Assembly (NCBI RefSeq): GCF_012972705.2
Contig: NZ_JABCSC020000002.1
Span: 310,001-374,000 of the forward strand
Source of the DNA: Uliginosibacterium aquaticum
GTDB taxonomy: Bacteria > Pseudomonadota > Gammaproteobacteria > Burkholderiales > Rhodocyclaceae
DNA: 64,000 nt
Direction: 5' to 3'
Within the stretch, counting starts at the first letter, position 1. Each line of letters begins with the position of its first letter. Of the stretch, positions 51,086-58,844 are shown piece after piece. The notes below the pieces were generated by a model. That model saw only the letters and a list, made by a program, of their open reading frames with translations, was not told where the DNA came from and did not search any database. A program made the translations under genes and the position numbers.

Positions 51086-51469
51086 TCCGTTTGCTCCAGC
51101 AAGACAGGTGCTGACACACCTGTTTACAAAAAAAAGCTGAACTCCGGAGGCCGGACGAATCACGGGCTTATCCGGGTTATCGGCCCGCATACCTGAAAAC
51201 TTTAATCCGAAGGGCGCTTTCTCCAACACGGCACCCTCCCCGCAAACCCGCGCCAGTAAAGGGTTTTCAGGCCGCGGTTTTTCACACCACAAAAATATAT
51301 CTGCCTGAAGGCCTACATAACCCTGAAGAGAAGGGTATTCCGGTCGTTATTTGGCTCATGGCACGGGACTACACAGGACCAAAGCCAGCAGTCAGGAATC
51401 GGGGCTCAGCCCCTCAGGCCATACAGCCGCCAGACTGAAGTGAGAAACGCATATACAAGGAGTAGCAAA
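51086..51469. promoter_or_regulatory. divergent control region of maf and the first flagellin gene
   Basis: These 384 bases hold an AT-rich patch near 51290-51300, the octamer pair TAACCCTG (51318-51325) and GTCGTTAT (51343-51350) with a 17-base spacer, a TGGCAC (51359-51364) without a matching -12 element, a GGGGCTCAGCCCC hairpin, and the AAGGAG site (51457-51462) of the flagellin gene. No extra gene is apparent. Confidence 0.5.
51318..51350 (+). promoter_or_regulatory. octamer pair TAACCCTG-N17-GTCGTTAT, first copy
   Basis: The two octamers recur with identical sequence and identical 17-base spacing upstream of flaG. The spacing does not fit the usual sigma-28 pattern. It is 119 bases before the first flagellin ATG and could be a promoter or an activator site. 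Confidence 0.5.
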
Positions 51470-52309
51470 ATGGCACTGACGATCAACACCAACGTGGCTT
51501 CGCTGAACGCCCAACGTAACCTCACAGGCACGCAGAGTTCATTGTCTACCTCGCTGCAACGCCTGTCCTCCGGTCTGCGCATCAACAGCGCCAAGGACGA
51601 TGCAGCAGGCATGGCCATCGCTGAGCGTATTCAGGCACAGGTGCGCGGCTTCAACGTCGCCACCCGCAACGCCAACGATGCGGTCTCCCTGATGCAGGTG
51701 GCCGACGGCGGTGCCGAGCAGATTTCCAACAATATTCAGCGCATGCGCGAGCTGGCCGTGCAAGCCGCCAACGGTACGCTGAACTCTGGTGACCGAGCCA
51801 ACCTTCAGGTGGAGTTTTCAGCCCTTGGCAAGGAAATTTCCCGTCTCTCGAACGCCACCAAGTTCAACAACATTGAACTGATCAACTCGACTGGCGCTCA
51901 GACCTTCACCTTCCAGGTCGGTGCTGGCACCACCACCAACGACCAGATCACCGTCTCTACAGTCGATCTGCAGGCCTCTACGATCGCCCTTGATTCCGGC
52001 TCGATCACGATTGACGGCAGCACCGCCTCCAATGCGCTCGCCGCTATTACTAACCTCGACTGCGGCATCAATACCATCACGACCACTCGTGCAGGCTTTG
52101 GTGCCGCACTGAACCGGGCCACGGCGGTAATCTCCTCGCTGCAGATCGCTGTCGAGAACCAGTCAGCTGCGCGCGGACGCATCGTCGATGCCGACTTTGC
52201 CTCGGAAACGGCCAACCTCTCGCGCTCGCAGATCCTGCAGCAAGCCGGTACCGCGATGCTGGCCCAAGCCAACGCGCTGCCGCAGCAAGTGCTCAGCCTG
52301 CTCCAGTAA
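51470..52309 (+). CDS. fliC: flagellin (first of three)
   Basis: A 279-residue flagellin from ATG 51470 with AAGGAG at 51457. The N-terminal D0/D1 (MALTINTNVASLNAQRNL, LQRLSSGLRINSAKDDAAG) and C-terminal D1/D0 (ENQSAARGRIVDADFASET, NALPQQVLSLLQ) parts are complete, while the variable D2/D3 part is nearly absent, giving a short core flagellin. Unusually it has one cysteine, Cys198 (LDCGIN), where both paralogues have LDSAIN. It ends with a strong terminator, so it is a separate transcript from the next two flagellins. Secreted by the flagellar type III system with FliS and probably glycosylated by Maf. Confidence 0.96.
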   Translation: MALTINTNVASLNAQRNLTGTQSSLSTSLQRLSSGLRINSAKDDAAGMAIAERIQAQVRGFNVATRNANDAVSLMQVADGGAEQISNNIQRMRELAVQAANGTLNSGDRANLQVEFSALGKEISRLSNATKFNNIELINSTGAQTFTFQVGAGTTTNDQITVSTVDLQASTIALDSGSITIDGSTASNALAAITNLDCGINTITTTRAGFGAALNRATAVISSLQIAVENQSAARGRIVDADFASETANLSRSQILQQAGTAMLAQANALPQQVLSLLQ

Positions 52310-52332
52310 AAGCCCCCTTGCCGTAACGGCAG

Positions 52333-52369
52333 AAAATGCCGGTGGATGAGAATCCACCGGCATTTTTTT
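52333..52369 (+). terminator. strong intrinsic terminator after first flagellin
   Basis: A 12-bp perfect core stem (ATGCCGGTGGAT, 52336-52347, with ATCCACCGGCAT, 52352-52363), a GAGA loop and a run of seven T. The A-rich left flank extends the stem. Confidence 0.92.
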
Positions 52370-52461
52370 CGCCCGTCATTCCGCTTTCATTACCGCAAGC
52401 GCCTCACAAGGAGTACTGACAAACAGTCCAAAACCATTGCCCCACGGGGATTTCAGAAAAC

Positions 52462-52478
52462 TGGCATCGGCTTTGCAT
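52462..52478 (+). promoter_or_regulatory. sigma-54 promoter of the second flagellin gene
   Basis: TGGCAT-N5-TTGCAT (52462-52467 and 52473-52478) matches the -24/-12 consensus TGGCAC-N5-TTGCA with one change and exact spacing. The start of transcription would be near 52489, leaving a leader of about 90 bases. Confidence 0.8.
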
Positions 52479-52576
52479 AGGCGTTGGCAAGCGTGTTCCT
52501 GTTCCTCTCCACGGAACAAGACGTTTGAACCACCGCCGAACCACACCGGTCCGGCACGAAATCCAGGAGTCCGGAA

Positions 52577-53419
52577 ATGGCAATGACGATCAACACCAAC
52601 GTAGCTTCGCTGAATGCCCAGCGTAATCTCTCTGGCACCCAGAGCTCGCTGGCTACCTCGCTGCAGCGCCTGTCCTCCGGTCTGCGCATCAACAGCGCCA
52701 AGGATGACGCCGCTGGCCTGGCTGTCGCCGAGCGCATCCAGGCCCAGGTACGCGGCTTCAACGTCGCCATCCGCAACTCCAATGACGCCATCTCGCTGAT
52801 GCAGGTGGCCGACGGTGGCGCCGGTCAGATTGCCGACAACATTCAGCGCATGCGCGAACTCGCCGTGCAGGCTGCCAACGGCACACTGAACTCCGGGGAC
52901 CGCGACAACCTTCAGGTCGAATTCTCGGCCCTCGGCAAGGAAATCACCCGCCTCTCCGAAGCCACCAAGTTCAACAATATCCCGCTGCTGAACTCGGCCT
53001 CCTCCACCTTTACCTTCCAGGTCGGCGCCGGTACCACAGCCAATGACCAGATCAGCGTCTCGACCGTCGATCTGCGCGCCTCGGGCGCCATCCTGGTGGA
53101 TTCAGGCTCAATTTCCATCAACGGCAGCACGGCTTCCAATGCGCTCGCCGCGATCACCAATCTGGATTCGGCGATCAACACCATCACGACCACCCGCGCC
53201 GGCTTCGGTGCAGCACTCAACCGCGCCACTGCCGTGATCTCCTCGCTGCAGATCTCGGTCGAGAACCAAGCCGCGGCACGCGGACGCATCGTCGATGCCG
53301 ACTTCGCCGCCGAAACCGCCCAGCTTTCGCGCAACCAGATCCTGCAGCAGGCCGGCACGGCCATGCTTTCGCAGGCCAATGCGCTTCCCCAACAAGTCCT
53401 GCAGCTTCTGCAGGGCTGA
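52577..53419 (+). CDS. fliC: flagellin (second of three)
   Basis: A 280-residue core flagellin with AGGAG upstream of ATG 52577. D0/D1 blocks are nearly identical to those of the first copy (MAMTINTNVASLNAQRNLSG at the start, NALPQQVLQLLQG at the end), and it has no cysteine. A sigma-54 promoter lies about 100 bases upstream, while the first flagellin lacks one, so the copies are probably expressed differently. No terminator separates it from the third copy 40 bases downstream. Confidence 0.96.
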   Translation: MAMTINTNVASLNAQRNLSGTQSSLATSLQRLSSGLRINSAKDDAAGLAVAERIQAQVRGFNVAIRNSNDAISLMQVADGGAGQIADNIQRMRELAVQAANGTLNSGDRDNLQVEFSALGKEITRLSEATKFNNIPLLNSASSTFTFQVGAGTTANDQISVSTVDLRASGAILVDSGSISINGSTASNALAAITNLDSAINTITTTRAGFGAALNRATAVISSLQISVENQAAARGRIVDADFAAETAQLSRNQILQQAGTAMLSQANALPQQVLQLLQG

Positions 53420-53459
53420 TGCAGACGTTCAGTAATTCACAGCAAACTGGAGAACCATC

Positions 53460-54299
53460 ATGGCAATGACCATCAACACCAACGTTCCTTCGCTGAATGC
53501 CCAGCGCAATCTCAGCGGCTCACAGGCCTCCCTGTCCACCTCGCTGCAGCGCCTGTCCTCGGGCCTGCGCATCAACTCAGCCAAGGACGACGCAGCCGGC
53601 CTGGCGGTCGCCGAGCGAATCCAGGCCCAGGTGCGCGGCTTCACGGTGGCGGTGCGAAATGCCAACGATGCGATCTCCCTGATGCAGGTCGCCGACGGCG
53701 GCTCCGGGCAGATTGCCGACAACATCCAGCGCATGCGCGAGCTGGCCATCCAAGCTGCCAACGGCACGCTGAACTCGGGCGACCGCGCCAACCTGCAGGT
53801 GGAATTCGCCGCCCTGGGCAGCGAGGTACAGCGTCTCTCGCAAGCCACCAAATTCAACAACGTACCGCTGCTGAACTCGGCCGTTTCCACCTTCACCTTC
53901 CAGGTCGGTGCCGGCACCACCCAGTATGACCAGATCAGCGTCTCCACCGCCGATCTGCGCGCTACCGCACTGGCCATCGACTCCTCGGTGATCAACGTGG
54001 CCGGCAGCACCGGCTCCAACGCGCTCGCCGCCATCACCAACCTGGATTCGGCGATCAACACCATCACCACCACCCGCGCTGGTTTTGGCGCCGCGCTGAA
54101 CCGTGCCCAGGCCGTGATTTCCTCGCTGCAGATCGCGGTGGAAAACCAGTCAGCTGCCCGCGGCCGGATCGTCGATGCGGACTTTGCGCAGGAAACCGCC
54201 AATCTCTCGCGCACCCAGATCCTCCAGCAAGCCGGCACAGCCATGCTGGCGCAGGCCAACGCACTGCCACAACAAGTACTCCAGCTCCTCCAGGGCTAA
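53460..54299 (+). CDS. fliC: flagellin (third of three)
   Basis: A 279-residue core flagellin with GGAG upstream of ATG 53460. It starts MAMTINTNVPSLNAQRNLSG and ends NALPQQVLQLLQG; the middle segment (about 145-200, FTFQVGAGTTQYDQISVS) diverges most from the other copies. It is 40 bases after the second flagellin with no promoter or terminator between, so the pair should be co-transcribed from the sigma-54 promoter. A strong terminator follows. Confidence 0.96.
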   Translation: MAMTINTNVPSLNAQRNLSGSQASLSTSLQRLSSGLRINSAKDDAAGLAVAERIQAQVRGFTVAVRNANDAISLMQVADGGSGQIADNIQRMRELAIQAANGTLNSGDRANLQVEFAALGSEVQRLSQATKFNNVPLLNSAVSTFTFQVGAGTTQYDQISVSTADLRATALAIDSSVINVAGSTGSNALAAITNLDSAINTITTTRAGFGAALNRAQAVISSLQIAVENQSAARGRIVDADFAQETANLSRTQILQQAGTAMLAQANALPQQVLQLLQG

Positions 54300-54333
54300 G
54301 CGCTTCTTACAACCGGTCAGTTGCTGTGATTTC

Positions 54334-54359
54334 GAGGAGGCGCAAGCCTCCTCTTTTTT
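54334..54359 (+). terminator. intrinsic terminator after third flagellin
   Basis: GAGGAGGC (54334-54341) pairs perfectly with GCCTCCTC (54346-54353) around a GCAA tetraloop, followed by six T. Confidence 0.92.
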
Positions 54360-54404
54360 GTCCACCCGTCCGCCCGTCAGCTTCATCCAGCCTTGCAGCC
54401 CAGC

Positions 54405-54437
54405 TAACCCTGTGGACTGTGAAAAAGTAGTCGTTAT
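54405..54437 (+). promoter_or_regulatory. octamer pair TAACCCTG-N17-GTCGTTAT, second copy
   Basis: TAACCCTG (54405-54412) and GTCGTTAT (54430-54437) repeat exactly the arrangement found upstream of the first flagellin; the spacers are unrelated. It lies 229 bases before the flaG start. Confidence 0.5.
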
Positions 54438-54666
54438 CCCCCCTACGGACGCCCCGGAAGGCATGCCAGTACCGCCCTCCGAACGTCGCCAGAAGCTGTG
54501 CCGGGGCCCCCGCCCGACCACAGCCAGAGTGGGACGCAGACAACAGGATGGAGTCACAGATGACGCATGCAGCCAGCAATATTCCCGGGCAATCCCGCCC
54601 GCCGCCGGTCTGCCTGTACGCCTTCACTCCTTGTCGCGCCCCCCGGTAGTCACAGGAGGCTGAATC

Positions 54667-55047
54667 ATGACGATGCAACCCATTACGCCCGTTTCCTCGC
54701 CCGACGCAGTTTCACATGCGCGCGACATCCGTCCCTCAGCGGGCAAGGATGTCCCGCTTGATGAAACCCTTAACGTCGTCGGCGAAGACAAGACCGAGCA
54801 AGGCACCAGTGCGCCGCCCCCGAGCCGGGAGGCGGTCAACGAGGCCATGCAGGAAATGCAGCGCGCCCTGCCGTCCGTGGCACGAAACCTGCAATTCTCC
54901 ATTGACGAGCAAACCGGTCGGAGTGTCGTCAAGGTTGTGGATGCAGACACGAGCGAAGTTATTCGCCAGCTGCCCAGCGAAGAGTTGCTGAACATCGCCC
55001 ACGCCCTGGACAAATTATCCGGCCTGCTCCTCAAGCAGAAAGTCTGA
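54667..55047 (+). CDS. flaG: FlaG family protein
   Basis: A 126-residue protein. The unstructured N-terminal half is followed by the FlaG domain: ARNLQFSIDEQTGRSVVKVVDADTSEVIRQLPSEELL, here residues about 77-113. FlaG proteins affect filament length; their mechanism is not settled. It lies between flagellins and fliD, the usual polar-flagellum order. AGGAGG precedes the ATG at good distance. Confidence 0.92.
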   Translation: MTMQPITPVSSPDAVSHARDIRPSAGKDVPLDETLNVVGEDKTEQGTSAPPPSREAVNEAMQEMQRALPSVARNLQFSIDEQTGRSVVKVVDADTSEVIRQLPSEELLNIAHALDKLSGLLLKQKV

Positions 55048-55088
55048 GCCGCTTGCGGCAAACGCTTGAAATAACAGGGTAAGCAATC

Positions 55089-56465
55089 ATGGCAGGCACA
55101 ATTACTTCTGCAGGACTCGGGTCTGGGATCGATATCGAATCCCTGGTGACCAAACTGATGTCCATCGAACAGCAGCCGATCACCAAGCTGCAGACCAAGG
55201 ACAAGAGTTTTGACACCAAGCTCTCCGCCTTCGGCACGCTCAAGAGTTCGCTCTCCAGCCTGCAGACGGCGGCAGAAGCGATCAGTTCGGCGGCAAAATT
55301 CTCGGCTTACCAGGCAAGTATTGCCGACAGCACGATCGGAACGGTCAGCGCCGGCTCTTCAGCCTCAGCCGGCAGCTATCAGTTGGAAGTCAGCTCGCTT
55401 GCGTCATCACAGAAAGTCGTCACGACGGCACAAAGCAGCAGCTATACCTTTGCCGATGGAACGCTCAGCTTTGACGTAGGTGGCAAGGTCACCAACATCG
55501 ACATCAGCGCAGCCAAGGGCAACAACACCCTCGCCAAAGTCAGGGACGCCATCAATGCATCGGGCGCGGGCGTGAGCGCCAGCCTGCTCAGTGACGGTAA
55601 TGGCACCCGGCTGATCCTCACCGCCTCGCAATCCGGCACCGACAACGGCTTCACTGTGAGTGGTCTGGGGCTCGGTTTCGATCCGAGTGACATTGCCAGC
55701 TCGGATAGCCTGGTCGATCAAAGCACTTCGAAGGCAGCCACCAACGCCGTATTCACGCTCGACGGTGTGCAGGTCACCCGATCCAGCAACGTGATCAGTG
55801 ACGCGCTGGACGGCGTGACGCTGACCCTGAACAAAAAGAATATCGGCACGCCGACTACACTCAACATCACGCAGGATGGAACGGCGATCCAGAAAAAGGT
55901 CGAGGACTTCATCACGGCCTATAACAACGTCGTCAACACGATCAAGACCCAGACGGCCTGGAACAACGACACCAAGACGGCTGCAGCCCTCAACGGCGAT
56001 GCTGCGGTACGTGGTATCCAGAGCCAGCTGCGCAGCATTGTCAGCGGCTCCCTGTCGAGCGGTTCGCTGACCCGTCTCTCCGACATTGGCATCAAGATCG
56101 AGACCAGCGGCACCCTCACCCTCGACAGCACCAAATTCAAGAACGTGCTGGCTGACCCGACCAAGGACATTGGCAGCCTGTTTGCCGAGGGCACGGTCAG
56201 TGGCTTTGCCGACCAGATCGCCGACCGGGTCAAGGATTTCCTTGGTACCGATGGCCTGCTGACCAGCCGTACCGATGGGATCAAGAAGACCCAGCTTGGC
56301 ATCGACAAGCAGATTGAAACCCTGGAAGCCCGTATGACCGTGATCGAAGCACGCTACCGCAAGCAATTCACGGCACTGGACACCGCTGTCGCCAGCTGGA
56401 ACTCGACCGGCAACTACCTCTCCACGCAGCTCTCCAGCCTGCTGACCAAGTACACCAACAATTAA
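55089..56465 (+). CDS. fliD: flagellar hook-associated protein 2 (filament cap)
   Basis: A 458-residue FliD with the N-terminal signature TITSAGLGSGIDIESLVTKLM and the C-terminal block RYRKQFTALDTAVASWNSTGNYLSTQLSSL. It forms the cap under which exported flagellin subunits fold. Length is typical for compact FliD proteins. It is followed 20 bases later by its export partner genes fliS and fliT. Confidence 0.95.
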   Translation: MAGTITSAGLGSGIDIESLVTKLMSIEQQPITKLQTKDKSFDTKLSAFGTLKSSLSSLQTAAEAISSAAKFSAYQASIADSTIGTVSAGSSASAGSYQLEVSSLASSQKVVTTAQSSSYTFADGTLSFDVGGKVTNIDISAAKGNNTLAKVRDAINASGAGVSASLLSDGNGTRLILTASQSGTDNGFTVSGLGLGFDPSDIASSDSLVDQSTSKAATNAVFTLDGVQVTRSSNVISDALDGVTLTLNKKNIGTPTTLNITQDGTAIQKKVEDFITAYNNVVNTIKTQTAWNNDTKTAAALNGDAAVRGIQSQLRSIVSGSLSSGSLTRLSDIGIKIETSGTLTLDSTKFKNVLADPTKDIGSLFAEGTVSGFADQIADRVKDFLGTDGLLTSRTDGIKKTQLGIDKQIETLEARMTVIEARYRKQFTALDTAVASWNSTGNYLSTQLSSLLTKYTNN

Positions 56466-56485
56466 CCGAGCAGGAGCCAATCCAT

Positions 56486-56899
56486 ATGTTTGCACGTCCC
56501 TCGGCTGCCGCTGCCTACGCCAAAGTTGGTGTGGAATCCCATGTCACCAACGCAGACCCGCATCAGCTGATTCTCATGCTCTTCGATGGCGCCCTGCTGG
56601 CCATCAACTCCGCCGCAATCGCCATGGAACGTGGCGATATCGAAGCACGCGTCAAGAACATCACCAAGGCCATCGAAATCATCACCATGGGGCTCAAGGC
56701 CAGTCTGGACGCGCAAGGTGGCGGCGAACTAGCCGAGCGGCTCGGCGCCCTCTACGACTACATGTGCTCACGCCTCCTGCACGCCAACGCCTTCAGCACG
56801 GATGCGCCGCTGGTGGAAGTAGCCGGCCTGCTGCGCGATCTGCGCGACGCCTGGTCGCAGATTGCTAATGCCAGCCAGGCAGAATCACAGGAGGCATGA
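56486..56899 (+). CDS. fliS: flagellin export chaperone
   Basis: A 137-residue helical FliS: AAAYAKVGVESHVTNADPHQLILMLFDGALLAI is the typical N-terminal helix pair (residues about 6-38), followed by KNITKAIEIITMGLKASLD and LYDYMCSRLLHAN. It binds the flagellin C-terminus and prevents early polymerisation. AGGAG lies upstream of the ATG. It overlaps fliT by 4 bases. Confidence 0.95.
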   Translation: MFARPSAAAAYAKVGVESHVTNADPHQLILMLFDGALLAINSAAIAMERGDIEARVKNITKAIEIITMGLKASLDAQGGGELAERLGALYDYMCSRLLHANAFSTDAPLVEVAGLLRDLRDAWSQIANASQAESQEA

Positions 56900-57234
56900 T
56901 GGATCCGACCCTCCCCCTCTACGAAGCCATGCATCATCTTTCCAGCGAAATGCTGGTGGCTGCCCGCGCCAATGACTGGGACCAGTTCTGCCTGCTCGAA
57001 CGCGAAGCCGCCGAGCTGCGCGATCGCCTCGTCCGCTACGAGATGCCGGCAAGCCCCGCCCCCCTAGATGAAGGCGGCAGGGCACGCAAAGTGGCCCTCA
57101 TTCAGCAGATCCTCGCCGAAGATCGCGAGATCCGTAGCCACACCGATCCCTGGCTGGAACATGTGCGTGCCCTGCTGGCCGGCAACAGCCGGCAACGGGC
57201 GATCAATAATGCTTACGGTCTGCGGCCGGGCTAG
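56896..57234 (+). CDS. fliT: flagellar protein FliT
   Basis: A 112-residue helical protein with LYEAMHHLSSEMLVAARANDWDQF and RKVALIQQILAEDREIRSHTDPWLEHV. Weak overall conservation, helical content and position after fliS with ATGA overlap point to FliT, a FliD export chaperone. In enterics it also inhibits FlhDC; that master regulator is not visible here. Confidence 0.82.
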   Translation: MMDPTLPLYEAMHHLSSEMLVAARANDWDQFCLLEREAAELRDRLVRYEMPASPAPLDEGGRARKVALIQQILAEDREIRSHTDPWLEHVRALLAGNSRQRAINNAYGLRPG

Positions 57235-57271
57235 AATCAGGGCCATCCCAGCGGCAGGAGCGCAGTAGCCC

Positions 57272-58495
57272 ATGATTCCCGGAGACTTGGCGTCCAGACT
57301 GCGCGTCCTGCTTGAAGCGAGTATCCAGCCCATCTCAGTGGCGCATGAAATCGCGCCCGATCTGCCGCGTCTGCAGCCAGGCCAGCGAATTACTGCGCTG
57401 ATCGAAAGTCCCTTGCCCGATGGCAGCTTCCGCGCCCTTGTGGCGGGCAAGACCATCACCCTCGCGCTGCCCGAGTCTGCCAAGAGTGGCGACTCTCTGG
57501 AGTTGCTTGTCACCGGTCAGCGTGGCGGCACGGTTCACGCCCGTCTGGCACCGGCGGCCGAAACGCCGCCCGCCGATGGCGACGAGTTGCCGCGCACCGC
57601 ATTAAGCAAAACCGGCCAGCTCATTTCTCAGCTGATCACCGGCCGCCATGGCGAAGCCCGCCCGCAAGCCCTCAACCGGGGTGAGCCCCTGCTACCGGCC
57701 ACCCAGACACCCCGTGCGGCCACCCTGGCCCCCGTCCTGCAGCAGGCGGTGAGTCAAAGCGGCGTTTTCTACGAAGCCCATCTGCGTCAATGGGTGGAAG
57801 GCAAGCGATCGCTCGCCAGCCTGCTCGCCGAGCCCCAGGCCGCAGGCATGCCCGAAAGCGAAGGGGGCGAAACGACCACCAGTGGTCTGTTGCCACGCAC
57901 AGCCAGCAGTACCGCCGCCGCACCGACTGCCCCCCCCGCCAGCAGCGCAGGTAGCCCCGCTCAGGCTTCCGCCAATCCACAGGCACCGACCGGTGTCGCC
58001 CAGGCACTGAATTCCCAGACAACGCCTGACACCGAGCGTGAACGCGAAACCTCGGCTCTGCGTGTGGCAACCGGCACGACTGCCGCCAATGCGACAGACA
58101 ACACGGCTCCAGCACGCACCGCCGATCCGATTACACCCGTAATGCTGCAGCAGCTCGAAGCCCTCGCCAGCAACCAGCTCAGCTGGCAAGGCCAGGCCTG
58201 GCCCGGCATGCAGTTGCAATGGTCACTGGTCGATCCGGAAAGCGAATCGCCCCAGCGCGGCGAGGCCGACCAAGGCCAGGTCTGGCGCAGCAATCTGCGC
58301 GTCGATCTGCCAGCCCTCGGCGGTATCCAGGCACGCCTGCTGCTCGGGCCGCAAGGCCTGAGCCTGCTGATCGATACTGATCGCGCCGATACCGCCGAAA
58401 AAATGCGCGCAGCACAACCGGCTCTGCAGGCCTCACTCGAAGCCGCCGGACTGGATCCGCGCCACATCACGGTGAGCGAACATGTCAGCGCCTGA
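57272..58495 (+). CDS. fliK: flagellar hook-length control protein FliK-like
   Basis: A 407-residue protein. The N-terminal part (about 1-110) is folded-looking; the middle (about 140-280) is rich in Ala, Pro, Thr and Ser, as in FliK rulers; the C-terminal domain (about 290-400) has the FliK hallmark LRVDLPALGGIQARLLLGPQGLSLLIDTD, here at residues about 339-367. FliK measures hook length and switches export specificity through FlhB. The next gene, an FlhB-C-like protein, overlaps it by 14 bases, which fits this role. Confidence 0.82.
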   Translation: MIPGDLASRLRVLLEASIQPISVAHEIAPDLPRLQPGQRITALIESPLPDGSFRALVAGKTITLALPESAKSGDSLELLVTGQRGGTVHARLAPAAETPPADGDELPRTALSKTGQLISQLITGRHGEARPQALNRGEPLLPATQTPRAATLAPVLQQAVSQSGVFYEAHLRQWVEGKRSLASLLAEPQAAGMPESEGGETTTSGLLPRTASSTAAAPTAPPASSAGSPAQASANPQAPTGVAQALNSQTTPDTERERETSALRVATGTTAANATDNTAPARTADPITPVMLQQLEALASNQLSWQGQAWPGMQLQWSLVDPESESPQRGEADQGQVWRSNLRVDLPALGGIQARLLLGPQGLSLLIDTDRADTAEKMRAAQPALQASLEAAGLDPRHITVSEHVSA

Positions 58496-58814
58496 TCTCG
58501 CCCCGCGCGCCACGGCCGTCGCCCTCGCCTATCAGGAAGGTGAGGCTGCCCCGCGCGTGATCGCCAAAGGCAATGGCCTCATCGCCCAGCAGATCATCGA
58601 TCGCGCCCGCGAGGCCGGCGTCTATGTGCATGAATCGCGCGAGCTCGTAGCGCTCCTGATGCAGGTAGATCTGGACGAACGCATCCCGCCCAAGCTCTAT
58701 GTAGCGGTCGCCGAACTGCTCGCCTGGCTCTACCGCCTTGAACAGGGACAAGCCCCGGAAGCCCCGCCACCACTGCCCGATGATATAGTCTCCCCCACGC
58801 CGGACGAGACCTGA
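58482..58814 (+). CDS. FlhB C-terminal-like protein (FhlB/FlhX type)
   Basis: A 110-residue protein equal to the cytoplasmic C-terminal domain of FlhB alone: ATAVALAYQEGEAAPRVIAKGNGLIAQQIIDRAREAGVYVHESRELVALLMQVDLDERIPPKLYVAVAELLAWLY spans about 11-88. The self-cleavage NPTH motif is replaced by PRAT, so it represents the part after the cut. Such proteins can replace FlhB-C in export specificity switching. It overlaps fliK and is followed by ycgR. Confidence 0.85.
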   Translation: MSAPDLAPRATAVALAYQEGEAAPRVIAKGNGLIAQQIIDRAREAGVYVHESRELVALLMQVDLDERIPPKLYVAVAELLAWLYRLEQGQAPEAPPPLPDDIVSPTPDET

Positions 58815-58838
58815 TTCCGGCCCTTCATTCCCGGAATC
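58813..58838 (+). promoter_or_regulatory. hairpin covering the ycgR ribosome-binding region
   Basis: GATTCCGG (58813-58820) pairs perfectly with CCGGAATC (58831-58838) around a 10-base loop. The only SD-like GGAA before ycgR lies in the right arm, so the hairpin may limit ycgR translation. No U-run follows. Confidence 0.4.
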
Positions 58839-58844
58839 CACCGC

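Larger units (their letters stand above)
54300..54666 (+). promoter_or_regulatory. intergenic region between third flagellin and flaG
   Basis: The 367 bases contain the flagellin terminator (54334-54359), the second copy of the TAACCCTG-N17-GTCGTTAT octamer pair (54405-54437), and a leader of over 200 bases with an AGGAGG site at 54654-54659. No convincing ORF or RNA gene was seen. Confidence 0.5.

Noticed and set aside
51324-51350. Classical sigma-28 promoter at GTCGTTAT for fliC1 or flaG
   Set aside because: Bases at the required distance upstream are TGAA and TGTG, not TAAA, and the conserved TAACCCTG lies at a different spacing.
51359-51373. Sigma-54 promoter for the first flagellin (TGGCAC with TACA after 5 bases)
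   Set aside because: The -24 half fits, but the -12 half lacks the essential GC of TTGC.
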